Assembly (NCBI GenBank): GCA_964251965.1
Contig: CAXULQ010000006.1
Span: 149,438 to 213,437 of the forward strand
Origin: Mucilaginibacter_A sp964251965
Lineage (GTDB): Bacteria > Bacteroidota > Bacteroidia > Sphingobacteriales > Sphingobacteriaceae
DNA: 64,000 nt
Direction of reading: 5' to 3'
The notes beneath the pieces are model-generated. The model made no database searches and was not told the origin of the DNA. It saw only the letters and a program-made list of their open reading frames with translations. Positions 26,798 to 35,369 of this stretch are shown piece after piece (the stretch's first letter is position 1; every line of letters begins with the position of its first letter). The position numbers were made by a program, and so were the translations under genes.

Positions 26798-26894
26798 CAT
26801 ATCATGAAAGATCCGTTCTGTAACGCCAATCACTTACTGATCTTCATTTCCAGCTTAAGCAAATACGTAATAATTCACTAAAACCTTGTCAAAT

Positions 26895-29800
26895 ATGGAA
26901 ATATTTATCCGTAGAACATATTATACTTTATCCCAAAAAACCCTCCTGTTAATACTGTTTTTATCACCATTTTTTTCATCTGCCCAAACAGAACCGCCGG
27001 CAATTATTAATTCAACCTTAAACGGCCGTGTTTTGGATGCCGCAACCAAAGAACCTTTGCCCGGTGCCGTGGTCAGTATTTTGGGAACTACGCACTCGGT
27101 TGCTACTAACTCAGAAGGCCGTTTCAATTTTGTAACCGGGCAAAAATTCCCTTATACGTTGGTAATCCGCTTTATAGGGTTTGAAACGCAGGAAGTTGTT
27201 GCTACAGGAAGCCCGGTTGAAATACAGTTAAAAAGCGCAACCAAACAACTGAACGACGTAGTTGTTGTTGGTTACGGCACACAAACCCGGAAATCGTTAA
27301 CAAGCGCTGTTTCTACCATTAAAGTAAATGAAGTAGTTGATAAACCAACGGCAACTTTCGAGCAGCAGTTGCAAGGTAAAGCTGCCGGATTGCAAATCAG
27401 TGCTTCTACCGGTGTTCCGGGCGATGCGATGTTTATCCGTATCCGCGGCACCACTTCTATCAATGCCGGAAATGACCCTTTGTATGTGGTTGACGGCGTT
27501 TACATCAATAGTGGTTCGCTGCAATCCATTACCACGCAAGGCCAGGCCAATAACCCGCTGTCCGACATCAACCCAAACGATATTGAAAGCATTACCGTTT
27601 TGAAAGATGCCGATGCCACAGCAATTTACGGTGCACGTGCGGCAAACGGCGTTATCCTGATCACCACCAAACGCGGAAAGTTAAACACCGCACCGAAAGT
27701 GAACCTCAATACTTATTTCGGCCTTGCCCGGGCACCAAAACTTTGGGAACTGGTTACCGGCCCGCAACATGCCGAACTGGTGAACGAAATGTACCGGAAC
27801 AGCGAAGCAGATGCGGTTGCGGCCGGCAATACAGCTGCCATCAATACCTATAAATATGTTCCTTTCCGGGCAGCAACGGATAACCCTACAGCTTCCCCGG
27901 CACCGCGTGGCTTGCCACAAAACCTGCCTACTTATGACCGTTTGAGCAAGGCTTTCCGAACCGGTTTTCTTCAAAATTATGACCTGTCGATCTCCGGCGG
28001 AAACGATAAAACCACGTATTACATTGGCGGCGGCTGGAACAAGCAGCAAGCCGATTTAAGGACGAATGATTTCAGAAGGGGTAGTTTTAAATTCAACCTC
28101 GACCAAAAAATCGGCAATATTTTCAGCGTTGGCACGAGCAATATCCTCACCCAAACTTACCGTACCAATGCGCGCGTTGGCGATGGCCCGCAAGGCGGCG
28201 TTTTACAATCTGCCCTGCACACGCCAACTTATTTGCCGGAAGTTAATGCAGATGGCAGCCCGGCAAAATGGGCCGGTTTTGATAACCTGGATGTTTTGCT
28301 GAACTATACGGATATGCATTCCACCAGTAACCGCCTGATCAGTAATGTGTATGGCGAAGCAAAAATTACGCCCGACCTGAAATTCCGCACCAGCTGGAGC
28401 GTGGATTACAATACGTATAACGAGTTTCAATACTGGAACAGCCTGACCAATCTGGGTGCGGCCAATAAAAACCTGGGCACTTCGAGCATCTCCAACAACA
28501 CCATCTGGACTAACGAGCAAACGCTTGCCTACAACAAAACTTTTGGCAAACATACTTTTGGCGCTTTGATCGGTAATTCGATACAGGGGACGGTTGCTGC
28601 AAATACACTGGCGCAGGGCACCAACTTCCCGAATGATTCTTTTGAGCTGATTGCTTCTGCCGCTACCACAACATCATCTTCCACAGAAACCAAATACAAC
28701 CTGTCGTCGTTTTTCGGACGGGTAAATTACAATTACGCCAGTAAATATTATGCTGAGTTTAACGTCCGTGCCGATGGTTCTTCCCGTTTTGGGACTAACC
28801 ACCAGTGGGGCTATTTTCCTTCTGCGGGATTGGCCTGGCGCGTTAAAGAAGAATCGTTTTTGAAGGATGCTTCTTTTATCACTGATTTTAAGCTGCGCGG
28901 AAGTATCGGCATCACCGGAAACCAGAACGGTATTGGCGATTTTGCTTCCCGCGGATTGTGGGGCGCAGGTGCCAATTACCAGAACAATCCCGGTACGGTT
29001 GCCCAGCAATTGGCCAACCCGGATTTGAGATGGGAAAGTACGCGCCAAACCAACATCGGTTTAGACCTGAGTTTGTTTAACGACCGCTTAACCCTGAGCG
29101 GCGATATTTACGATAAATACACCAGCAACCTGCTGCTCAATACGCCGCTGGAATCATCTTCCGGGTTTACTTCGATCCTTACCAATGCCGGCGAAATGAG
29201 CAACAAAGGTTTTGAATTCAGCATCAGCAGTACCAATGTTAAGCTAAAGGATTTTAACTGGACAACCAATTTTAACTTTTCCAGGAACGTTAATAAAATC
29301 GAGAAACTGCCTACGCCGGTTGTTGCCGCTTATGCTGCTGAACGGATGGTGCAAGGATTATCGATGTACACTTTTTTTGTATATAAACAGCTTTATGTTG
29401 ATCCGCAAACCGGGAATTCAGTTTATGATGATGCCAACCATGACGGCAAAATAAACTCCAGCGATATTGAAGCCTACGGCAACGCGCTGCCCAAATTTAC
29501 TGGCGGCTTAACCAATAATTTCAGCTTTAAAGGGTTTGACCTTTCTGCGTTTTTCAACTTCGTTTACGGCAACAAAGTTTATAACAACAACAATTACTTT
29601 TTAGAAGGCGGCGGAACCCGTGATGCCAACCGAGCGATGGACATTTACCAGTTAACGCGCTGGCAAAAACCGGGCGATATTACAGATATGCCGCGTTTAT
29701 CGGCTTTGGGCCAAAATTATACGCTAAGCCCAACCAGCCGCAACATCGAGGATGGTTCTTTTATCCGCCTAAATAGTGTAAACCTGGGTTATACCATCCC

Positions 29801-29996
29801 GAAAAGGATCACCCAAAAAGCAAAAATTTCTAACTTGCGAGTTTACGTAAGCGGAACAAACCTGGCGTTGTGGACGAAATACAAAGGCCCGGACCCGGAA
29901 ATTAATGTGTCGTCTTCGGCTACGGTTTTGGGTTACGATCTCGGTACGCCGCCGATTCCGCGGACTATACAAGTTGGGGCAAACATCACTTTCTAA
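26895..29996 (+). CDS. SusC/RagA family TonB-linked outer-membrane transporter
   Basis: TonB-dependent barrel that imports substrates bound by its SusD partner. In order: a signal region (MEIFIRRTYYTLSQKTLLLI), a carboxypeptidase-D regulatory-like domain (LNGRVLDAATKEPLPGAVV), the DVVVVGYGTQ segment before the plug, the plug (FIRIRGTTSINAGNDPLYVV) and a ~22-strand barrel ending in TIQVGANITF. The ATG at 26895 is preferred to the TTG at 26886. The protein has 1033 residues and no cysteine. It is the first gene of an operon with SusD 19 bp downstream. The cargo is not evident; a peptidase rather than a glycosidase follows. Confidence 0.95.
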   Translation: MEIFIRRTYYTLSQKTLLLILFLSPFFSSAQTEPPAIINSTLNGRVLDAATKEPLPGAVVSILGTTHSVATNSEGRFNFVTGQKFPYTLVIRFIGFETQEVVATGSPVEIQLKSATKQLNDVVVVGYGTQTRKSLTSAVSTIKVNEVVDKPTATFEQQLQGKAAGLQISASTGVPGDAMFIRIRGTTSINAGNDPLYVVDGVYINSGSLQSITTQGQANNPLSDINPNDIESITVLKDADATAIYGARAANGVILITTKRGKLNTAPKVNLNTYFGLARAPKLWELVTGPQHAELVNEMYRNSEADAVAAGNTAAINTYKYVPFRAATDNPTASPAPRGLPQNLPTYDRLSKAFRTGFLQNYDLSISGGNDKTTYYIGGGWNKQQADLRTNDFRRGSFKFNLDQKIGNIFSVGTSNILTQTYRTNARVGDGPQGGVLQSALHTPTYLPEVNADGSPAKWAGFDNLDVLLNYTDMHSTSNRLISNVYGEAKITPDLKFRTSWSVDYNTYNEFQYWNSLTNLGAANKNLGTSSISNNTIWTNEQTLAYNKTFGKHTFGALIGNSIQGTVAANTLAQGTNFPNDSFELIASAATTTSSSTETKYNLSSFFGRVNYNYASKYYAEFNVRADGSSRFGTNHQWGYFPSAGLAWRVKEESFLKDASFITDFKLRGSIGITGNQNGIGDFASRGLWGAGANYQNNPGTVAQQLANPDLRWESTRQTNIGLDLSLFNDRLTLSGDIYDKYTSNLLLNTPLESSSGFTSILTNAGEMSNKGFEFSISSTNVKLKDFNWTTNFNFSRNVNKIEKLPTPVVAAYAAERMVQGLSMYTFFVYKQLYVDPQTGNSVYDDANHDGKINSSDIEAYGNALPKFTGGLTNNFSFKGFDLSAFFNFVYGNKVYNNNNYFLEGGGTRDANRAMDIYQLTRWQKPGDITDMPRLSALGQNYTLSPTSRNIEDGSFIRLNSVNLGYTIPKRITQKAKISNLRVYVSGTNLALWTKYKGPDPEINVSSSATVLGYDLGTPPIPRTIQVGANITF

Positions 29997-30015
29997 ACTT
30001 TTTGAATACTTCGAA

Positions 30016-31377
30016 ATGAAAAAACTCATCTATATATTACCGGCCTTGCTTCTGCTTAACTCTTGCAAAAAGTTCCTGGAAGTTCAGCCGGAACTGCAGG
30101 TAGATCAATCACAAGCCATTATCAACGCCGGAACTGCCGGCACAGCCGTAAACGGTTTGTATAACACGTTGGCAACCAACAATTATTACGGATCCAATTT
30201 CCCGGCCTTGTCTTATCTTTCTGCTGGCGATATCCAGTGGACAGGTTCCCAATCAGACCCAAGTGAAATTACCAAACACTTAACTTCTGCTACAAACGGT
30301 TATGTACAATCGGCATGGACAGCAATTTACAAAACCATTTCTTCTGCCAATTACATCATTGCAAAAGTACCGGCAGTGGCTGACCCGCTTTTACCGACTG
30401 CCACACGCAACCAGTATTTGGGCGAAGCTTATTTCATCCGCGCTTTGGCTTATTTTGACCTGGCGCGCGGCTGGGGTGGCGTGCAATTGATCCTCAGCCC
30501 AACCAATACGCCAACGGATAATACCGGCGTTCCGCGCAGCAGTCTGGCAGATACTTATGCGCAGGTTTTGAAAGATTTGAACGCCGCCGAACCATTACTC
30601 CCAACAACGGTAAATCGGAACAGGGCAACCCAGAGAACGGTTTGGGCCTTAAAAGCGCGGCTTTACCTTTACACCAAACAATGGGCTTTGGCAGAAGAAT
30701 ACGCTTCAAAAATAATCAGCGATACCCCAAATTATACTTTGGTTACGCCTTACAGTGCGTTTTTTGCTAACAGTGCGGTTGCCACGCCCGAATCTGTTTT
30801 TGAATTGGCGTACACCACATCCAACACCAACGGGCACAGCAACTGGTGGTTGCCACCAGCTTTAGGCGGAAGGCGCGAATGGGCACCTTCTGATGCTTTG
30901 GTTGCTTTATTAAACAATGCTGCAATTGGCGGCAACCGGAATGCGTTGATTGCACAAACCGCGCCTCCGGGAAATTTATGGTACGGCAAATTGTACTACC
31001 GCACGCCGGTTGGTACGGATCCTGCTTATGTAATCCGCGTAGCAGAACTGTATTTTATCCGGTCGGAAGCCAGGGCGCAGCAAGGCAATTTAACCGGTGC
31101 CAACAGTGCTTTATCAGATTTAAATGCGGTAAGAAGCCGTGCCGGTGTTGCCGCAAGCACCGCATCAACCTTAGCTGATATTTTACTGGCCTTGGAAAAA
31201 GAACGCGAAGTAGAATTTCCGTTTGAAGCCGACCGCTGGTTTAATTTAGTGCGAACTGACCGCGCGCAAACCGTGCTTTCTTTACCGGATAAACATTTGT
31301 ATTTGTTCCCGATACCGTACAACGAAACACTGGTTGACCCGCAATTAACCGGAGAAAACAGAAACCCGGGCTATTAA
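30016..31377 (+). CDS. SusD/RagB family substrate-binding lipoprotein
   Basis: Cell-surface lipoprotein that caps the SusC transporter. The lipobox is LLLLNSCKKFLE, giving a lipidated Cys that is the only cysteine in the protein. TPR-like SusD sequence includes GEAYFIRALAYFDLARGWGGV, RATQRTVWALKARLYLYTKQW and REVEFPFEADRWFNLVRTDR. It ends LTGENRNPGY, as SusD proteins usually do. The ATG at 30016 is chosen since it starts the lipoprotein signal peptide and follows SusC by 19 bp; the longer frame overlaps SusC. Confidence 0.94.
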   Translation: MKKLIYILPALLLLNSCKKFLEVQPELQVDQSQAIINAGTAGTAVNGLYNTLATNNYYGSNFPALSYLSAGDIQWTGSQSDPSEITKHLTSATNGYVQSAWTAIYKTISSANYIIAKVPAVADPLLPTATRNQYLGEAYFIRALAYFDLARGWGGVQLILSPTNTPTDNTGVPRSSLADTYAQVLKDLNAAEPLLPTTVNRNRATQRTVWALKARLYLYTKQWALAEEYASKIISDTPNYTLVTPYSAFFANSAVATPESVFELAYTTSNTNGHSNWWLPPALGGRREWAPSDALVALLNNAAIGGNRNALIAQTAPPGNLWYGKLYYRTPVGTDPAYVIRVAELYFIRSEARAQQGNLTGANSALSDLNAVRSRAGVAASTASTLADILLALEKEREVEFPFEADRWFNLVRTDRAQTVLSLPDKHLYLFPIPYNETLVDPQLTGENRNPGY

Positions 31378-31396
31378 TCCTCAAACAAAAAAGAAC

Positions 31397-32287
31397 ATGA
31401 AAAAAACATTGATAAAAACAGCATTTATTTTGCTGATCGCGTTCATCACCGGCCACGCAATCGCCCAAAACACTTCTTTTATCGGGCCGGAAAAAGGCAC
31501 TTTAATTATTGTTGGCGGCGGGAACGTCGGGCCGGAAATCTGGGCCAAATTCGTGGAAAAAGCAGGCGGCACAAATGCTAAAATTATTTACGTGCCTACT
31601 GCCGGAGATGATTCTACCATCAATAAAAATAACTCTATTACGGTAAAAAAACTGAAAGAACTGGGCGTAAACAACATTACCGTTTTGCACACCCGCGACC
31701 CGAAAGTTGCCAACACCGAAGCATTTGTGGCACCGATCCGCCAGGCAACCGGTGTTTGGTTTGAAGGCGGCCGGCAATGGAAAATCGCAGATGCTTTCCT
31801 CGGCACACTTACCCAAAAAGAATTTAACGCTTTGCTGAACCGGGGCGGCGTAATCGGCGGAACTTCTGCCGGTGCAACCATCCTGGGTTCCTATTTATTT
31901 CGGGGCGATACCAAAGGCAATACCATTTTAGTTGGAGATCATGTTCAGGGATTGGATTTTATCCACAATATAGCCATCGATCAGCATATTTTAAAACGCA
32001 ACCGCCAGTTTGATCTGCCCAGCTTTATCAAAACACGCCCTGATTTATTAGGGATCGGGATTGATGAAAGCACCGCAATCCTAGTACATCAAAATCAGTT
32101 TGAAGTGCTTGGCGTATCTTATGTTGCCATTTCCGACAGTAAACAGTTTGCTTCCGATGCTAAAAACCCTTCCGGAGAATCCGGCAATAACGGGCCGTTT
32201 TATTACCTGAAAAAAGGTGAAAAATTTGATCTGCTGAATAGGAAGCTGATTGCGCCTGCCAGAACGCCTTTAACAAGCGCAAGATAA
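31397..32287 (+). CDS. Cyanophycinase-like peptidase (S51 family), exported
   Basis: Serine peptidase fold of family S51, which includes cyanophycinase and peptidase E (aspartyl dipeptidase). It has a signal peptide (MKKTLIKTAFILLIAFITGH). The core begins GTLIIVGGGNVGPEIW, with the nucleophile Ser in GGVIGGTSAGATIL and GVWFEGGRQWKIAD nearby. It is co-transcribed with SusC/SusD (19 bp gap), so it probably processes an Asp-containing or branched peptide brought in by them. It has no cysteine. A GATAAAAACAGCAT word lies in its signal-peptide codons. Confidence 0.88.
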   Translation: MKKTLIKTAFILLIAFITGHAIAQNTSFIGPEKGTLIIVGGGNVGPEIWAKFVEKAGGTNAKIIYVPTAGDDSTINKNNSITVKKLKELGVNNITVLHTRDPKVANTEAFVAPIRQATGVWFEGGRQWKIADAFLGTLTQKEFNALLNRGGVIGGTSAGATILGSYLFRGDTKGNTILVGDHVQGLDFIHNIAIDQHILKRNRQFDLPSFIKTRPDLLGIGIDESTAILVHQNQFEVLGVSYVAISDSKQFASDAKNPSGESGNNGPFYYLKKGEKFDLLNRKLIAPARTPLTSAR

Positions 32288-32324
32288 TACCAATAAAATC
32301 ATCGCTAAAAGAAGCATTAAACTT

Positions 32325-33668
32325 ATGGGCGCATCAGCAAATCCACAAGCAAATATTGCTTGGAAAGATTACGAAAAGTTCACCTTCCGTTTCTTTTTCA
32401 TTTACCTCATTTTACAGGCTTTCCCGCTGGATTGGAAATATTACCGATACCTGTTTTCCGTCAACTGGCTGCACTTGCAATACAGCGATATTTTTAACAT
32501 CACCCATTACCAGCCGCAGCTTTTTACCGGCGAACCTACCTTTAATAACTGGTTAATTTTATTTGCTGTTGCAGTTATCGGAGCTGTAATCTGTTCATTT
32601 TCAGATAAAAACACCAGTTCGTATAACACTTTATATTATGCGCTCCGGGTTTTGGTGCGTTACCGGCTGGCCATTGGGATTATCGGTTACGGCATGATCA
32701 AGTTTTTCCCGTTGCAGGCGCCCTTTCCGTCCGTCAGCAACCTCAATACGTATTATGGCGATTTTTCCCGCTGGAAGTTATTTTCGCTGAGTTTAGGCGT
32801 TGTTCCCGGATACGAATCTTTTCTGGGTGCGGTCGAAATACTGGCCGGACTGCTTCTTTTATCACGTAAAACTGCAACCATCGGTGCTGCCATCGTCATC
32901 TTTTTTACGGGGAACGTTTTCATGTCTAACCTGGCTTACGAAGGCGGCGAAACCGTTTACAGCCTGTATTTAATCGTGTTCGCTTTATTTTTGGTAGCTT
33001 TTGATGCCGAACGGATTTTCAGTTTATTTTCTTCGCAAAAACCGGTTGCGCCTAATTTTCTCAAACCTGTTTATCCGCAGCAATGGCAAATTGGGCGGTT
33101 AATTGTTAAAAGCTTGTTTATCTTTTTCTTCGTTTTTTTATATGGATTGAAAACTTATTCGGGTTATCAAAACCATCCGTACCAGTTTCCGCAAACAGCC
33201 GGGTTAAAAGGTGCAGCAGGGATTTATAACGTGAGCGAGTTCAGGGTCAATCAAAAAAACTTTCCTTATTCCGCAACTGATCCGCTGCGCTGGCAGGATG
33301 TGGTTTTCGAGAAATGGGCAACGATCAGCATCCGCAGCAACCAGCAAATTAAACCCGTTTTTACCAATTCGGAAGTAATTTCTGCGGATGACAACAACCG
33401 TGATTATGAACTGGCCGGTTCTGGCGGAAGGCAATATTACAGTTACAAAATTGATTCTGTAAACCACATTTTACAGCTTCAGAATAAAAATAAAAACTAT
33501 CCGAACGATCAATTAACGCTGCACTACACTTCTTTTACGCCACAAAAATTGGTGCTCAGCGGCGTTAACCGGCAGCGCGATTCTGTTTATGCTATTTTAG
33601 ACAGGATAGACAAAAAATACCTGATAAAAGAAGCATCCAAAGGCCGTACGCAGGCATTGAAATTGTAA
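32325..33668 (+). CDS. DoxX/HTTM-like multi-pass membrane protein, paralogue 1
   Basis: A 447-residue inner-membrane protein with ~8 hydrophobic segments followed by a soluble C-terminal domain. The membrane half resembles DoxX-like proteins (RYRLAIGIIGYGMIKFFPLQ, then SFLGAVEILAGLLLLSRKTA). It is a paralogue of the next gene: RYRxxIGIIGxGxxK and EFRVN-type stretches are shared. The exact function is unknown. It lies 37 bp after the S51 peptidase, and an interspersed word is in that gap. Confidence 0.7.
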   Translation: MGASANPQANIAWKDYEKFTFRFFFIYLILQAFPLDWKYYRYLFSVNWLHLQYSDIFNITHYQPQLFTGEPTFNNWLILFAVAVIGAVICSFSDKNTSSYNTLYYALRVLVRYRLAIGIIGYGMIKFFPLQAPFPSVSNLNTYYGDFSRWKLFSLSLGVVPGYESFLGAVEILAGLLLLSRKTATIGAAIVIFFTGNVFMSNLAYEGGETVYSLYLIVFALFLVAFDAERIFSLFSSQKPVAPNFLKPVYPQQWQIGRLIVKSLFIFFFVFLYGLKTYSGYQNHPYQFPQTAGLKGAAGIYNVSEFRVNQKNFPYSATDPLRWQDVVFEKWATISIRSNQQIKPVFTNSEVISADDNNRDYELAGSGGRQYYSYKIDSVNHILQLQNKNKNYPNDQLTLHYTSFTPQKLVLSGVNRQRDSVYAILDRIDKKYLIKEASKGRTQALKL

Positions 33669-33687
33669 AACCTTAAATCTTAATTTA

Positions 33688-35316
33688 ATGGCAACTCAAA
33701 TAAAAGGTACAGTCGAAACTTCGCAAAGTCCAAATCCTCCGCTCCTCGCTCCCGTTGAAACCTCGCAAAGTCCAACCTTTCCGCTCCCCGCTCCCACTTG
33801 GAACAACACTAAAAAAGTAGCTTTCCGCATTGCGTTTATCTTTTTTGTAATCATGTCGATCCCTTCGGGAGGCGAATGGTACAAAAATCTTTTTGGTTTG
33901 GATTGGGCGCATCTGCATTATCGCGATTTGTATGATGTAGCGCGTTTTCAGCCTGGTTACGTTCGTTTTAAAAATCCGGCTTACAATTTAATAGGTTACG
34001 CGGATTGGATTTTTGTGTTGCTGGTAGCTGTCGCCGGTGCGGCCATCTGGTCGGTTGCTGACCGTAAACGCAAGGAATACAACCTGTTATATTACTGGCT
34101 GCGTGTAATTGTGCGTTACCGAGCCGGTATCGGCATCATCGGTTTTGGTTTTACCAAGCTGATGCCCACACAAATGCCTTATCCGTCGCTGGCTTTGCTG
34201 CACACCAATTTCGGCGATTTTACGGCGCAAAAAATCTACTGGCTTTCCATCGGTATCGTGCCCTGGTATCAGGTTTTTGCCGGCGTGGTAGAACTGGCTG
34301 CAGGGTTTTTGCTTTTCTTCCGGAAGACAACCACTTTAGGTGCCATTTTATTGATGGGCGCGCTGGGTGATATCACCTACGTTAACTTTGCGTACGATGG
34401 CGGCGTGCACGTTTACGCTTCGTATTTCGTGCTGTTTGCCGTTTTTTTAATTGCCTACGATGCACCGCGCTTGTACAATTTGCTCATCCTGGAAAAATGG
34501 ACAACTTCAATTCATTATTATCCTGCCTTAAAAGAAAACTGGCAGCGTTACGGCCGGATCGTTCTAAAAGTTGGAACGATTGTAATTTTTATGGGCGTAT
34601 TGTTTTACGTGCAACTCATCAACTTCTGGTACGATCCATACAAACAACCAGCCATGAAAGGCGTAACACAATTGCGTGGTTATTACGATGTTACCGAATT
34701 TCGGGTGAATAATAAAATCATTCCGTACTCGCCGCTGGATTCTATCCGCTGGCAGGATGTTACTTTTGAAAATTGGTCGACCTTAACTTTTAAAGTGAAC
34801 AAACCTATTCGCTTAGATCTTTCTAACGGCGGCGGTTCGCCCATGCGCGACATCAACCGCACTTTTGAAATTACCGGGACTGCAGGTGGCCGTCGTGCTT
34901 TTTATTACGATGCCGATACTTCCAAACACATACTGTTTTTACAGGATAAAAATGTGGCTGCTTCCAGGAAACCAAGAAATGCGGACGGCAAACCTGCTGC
35001 CGAACCTAAAAAAGTACCGGTAAAAACAGCATTCGACAAGTTGTGGAAAAAGGAGTTTGCTGCAGCAAATATACCTGATGAAATTACCCGGATTGATGCA
35101 CGCGGACTTTCTACCCGCCGGGCAAAAGGCATCCCGGAGGAACAAAAAGAAAAAGTTAAACGCAACCGGATGATTTTGCAATACCAAACGGCTGATGGCA
35201 AACATATTATTTTAACAGGTATTACAGATAAGCGTGATTCGCTTTATATTGTGCTCGATAAATCAACCCGGAAACCGTTATTAACCGAAAGCAAATTACA
35301 GGCAGGAAAGTATTAG
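33688..35316 (+). CDS. DoxX/HTTM-like multi-pass membrane protein, paralogue 2
   Basis: A 542-residue paralogue of the preceding protein. Shared segments are RYRAGIGIIGFGFTKLMP, FAGVVELAAGFLLFFRKT and DVTEFRVNNKIIPYSPLD. It differs by a ~100-residue charged insert near the C-terminus (SRKPRNADGKPAAEPKK) and by an N-terminal extension of two 14-residue repeats (VETSQSPNPPLLAP and VETSQSPTFPLPAP) encoded by intergenic-type repeat DNA. It has no cysteine. Function is unknown; a pair of related membrane subunits is a reasonable guess. Confidence 0.7.
   Translation: MATQIKGTVETSQSPNPPLLAPVETSQSPTFPLPAPTWNNTKKVAFRIAFIFFVIMSIPSGGEWYKNLFGLDWAHLHYRDLYDVARFQPGYVRFKNPAYNLIGYADWIFVLLVAVAGAAIWSVADRKRKEYNLLYYWLRVIVRYRAGIGIIGFGFTKLMPTQMPYPSLALLHTNFGDFTAQKIYWLSIGIVPWYQVFAGVVELAAGFLLFFRKTTTLGAILLMGALGDITYVNFAYDGGVHVYASYFVLFAVFLIAYDAPRLYNLLILEKWTTSIHYYPALKENWQRYGRIVLKVGTIVIFMGVLFYVQLINFWYDPYKQPAMKGVTQLRGYYDVTEFRVNNKIIPYSPLDSIRWQDVTFENWSTLTFKVNKPIRLDLSNGGGSPMRDINRTFEITGTAGGRRAFYYDADTSKHILFLQDKNVAASRKPRNADGKPAAEPKKVPVKTAFDKLWKKEFAAANIPDEITRIDARGLSTRRAKGIPEEQKEKVKRNRMILQYQTADGKHIILTGITDKRDSLYIVLDKSTRKPLLTESKLQAGKY
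33712..33795 (+). repeat. 42-bp tandem duplication in paralogue 2
   Basis: Two adjacent 42-bp units, both containing TCGCAAAGTCCAA and a CCGCTCC-CGCTCCC tail, encode 14-residue repeats at the N-terminus. The tail (CCGCTCYCCGCTCC) also occurs between genes at 36837-36851 and 59138-59152. Confidence 0.75.
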
Positions 35317-35369
35317 TTTTTATTGAAAATGGATTGATGTTGAAGAAAAAACAGTGCTAAAAGAAGCAA

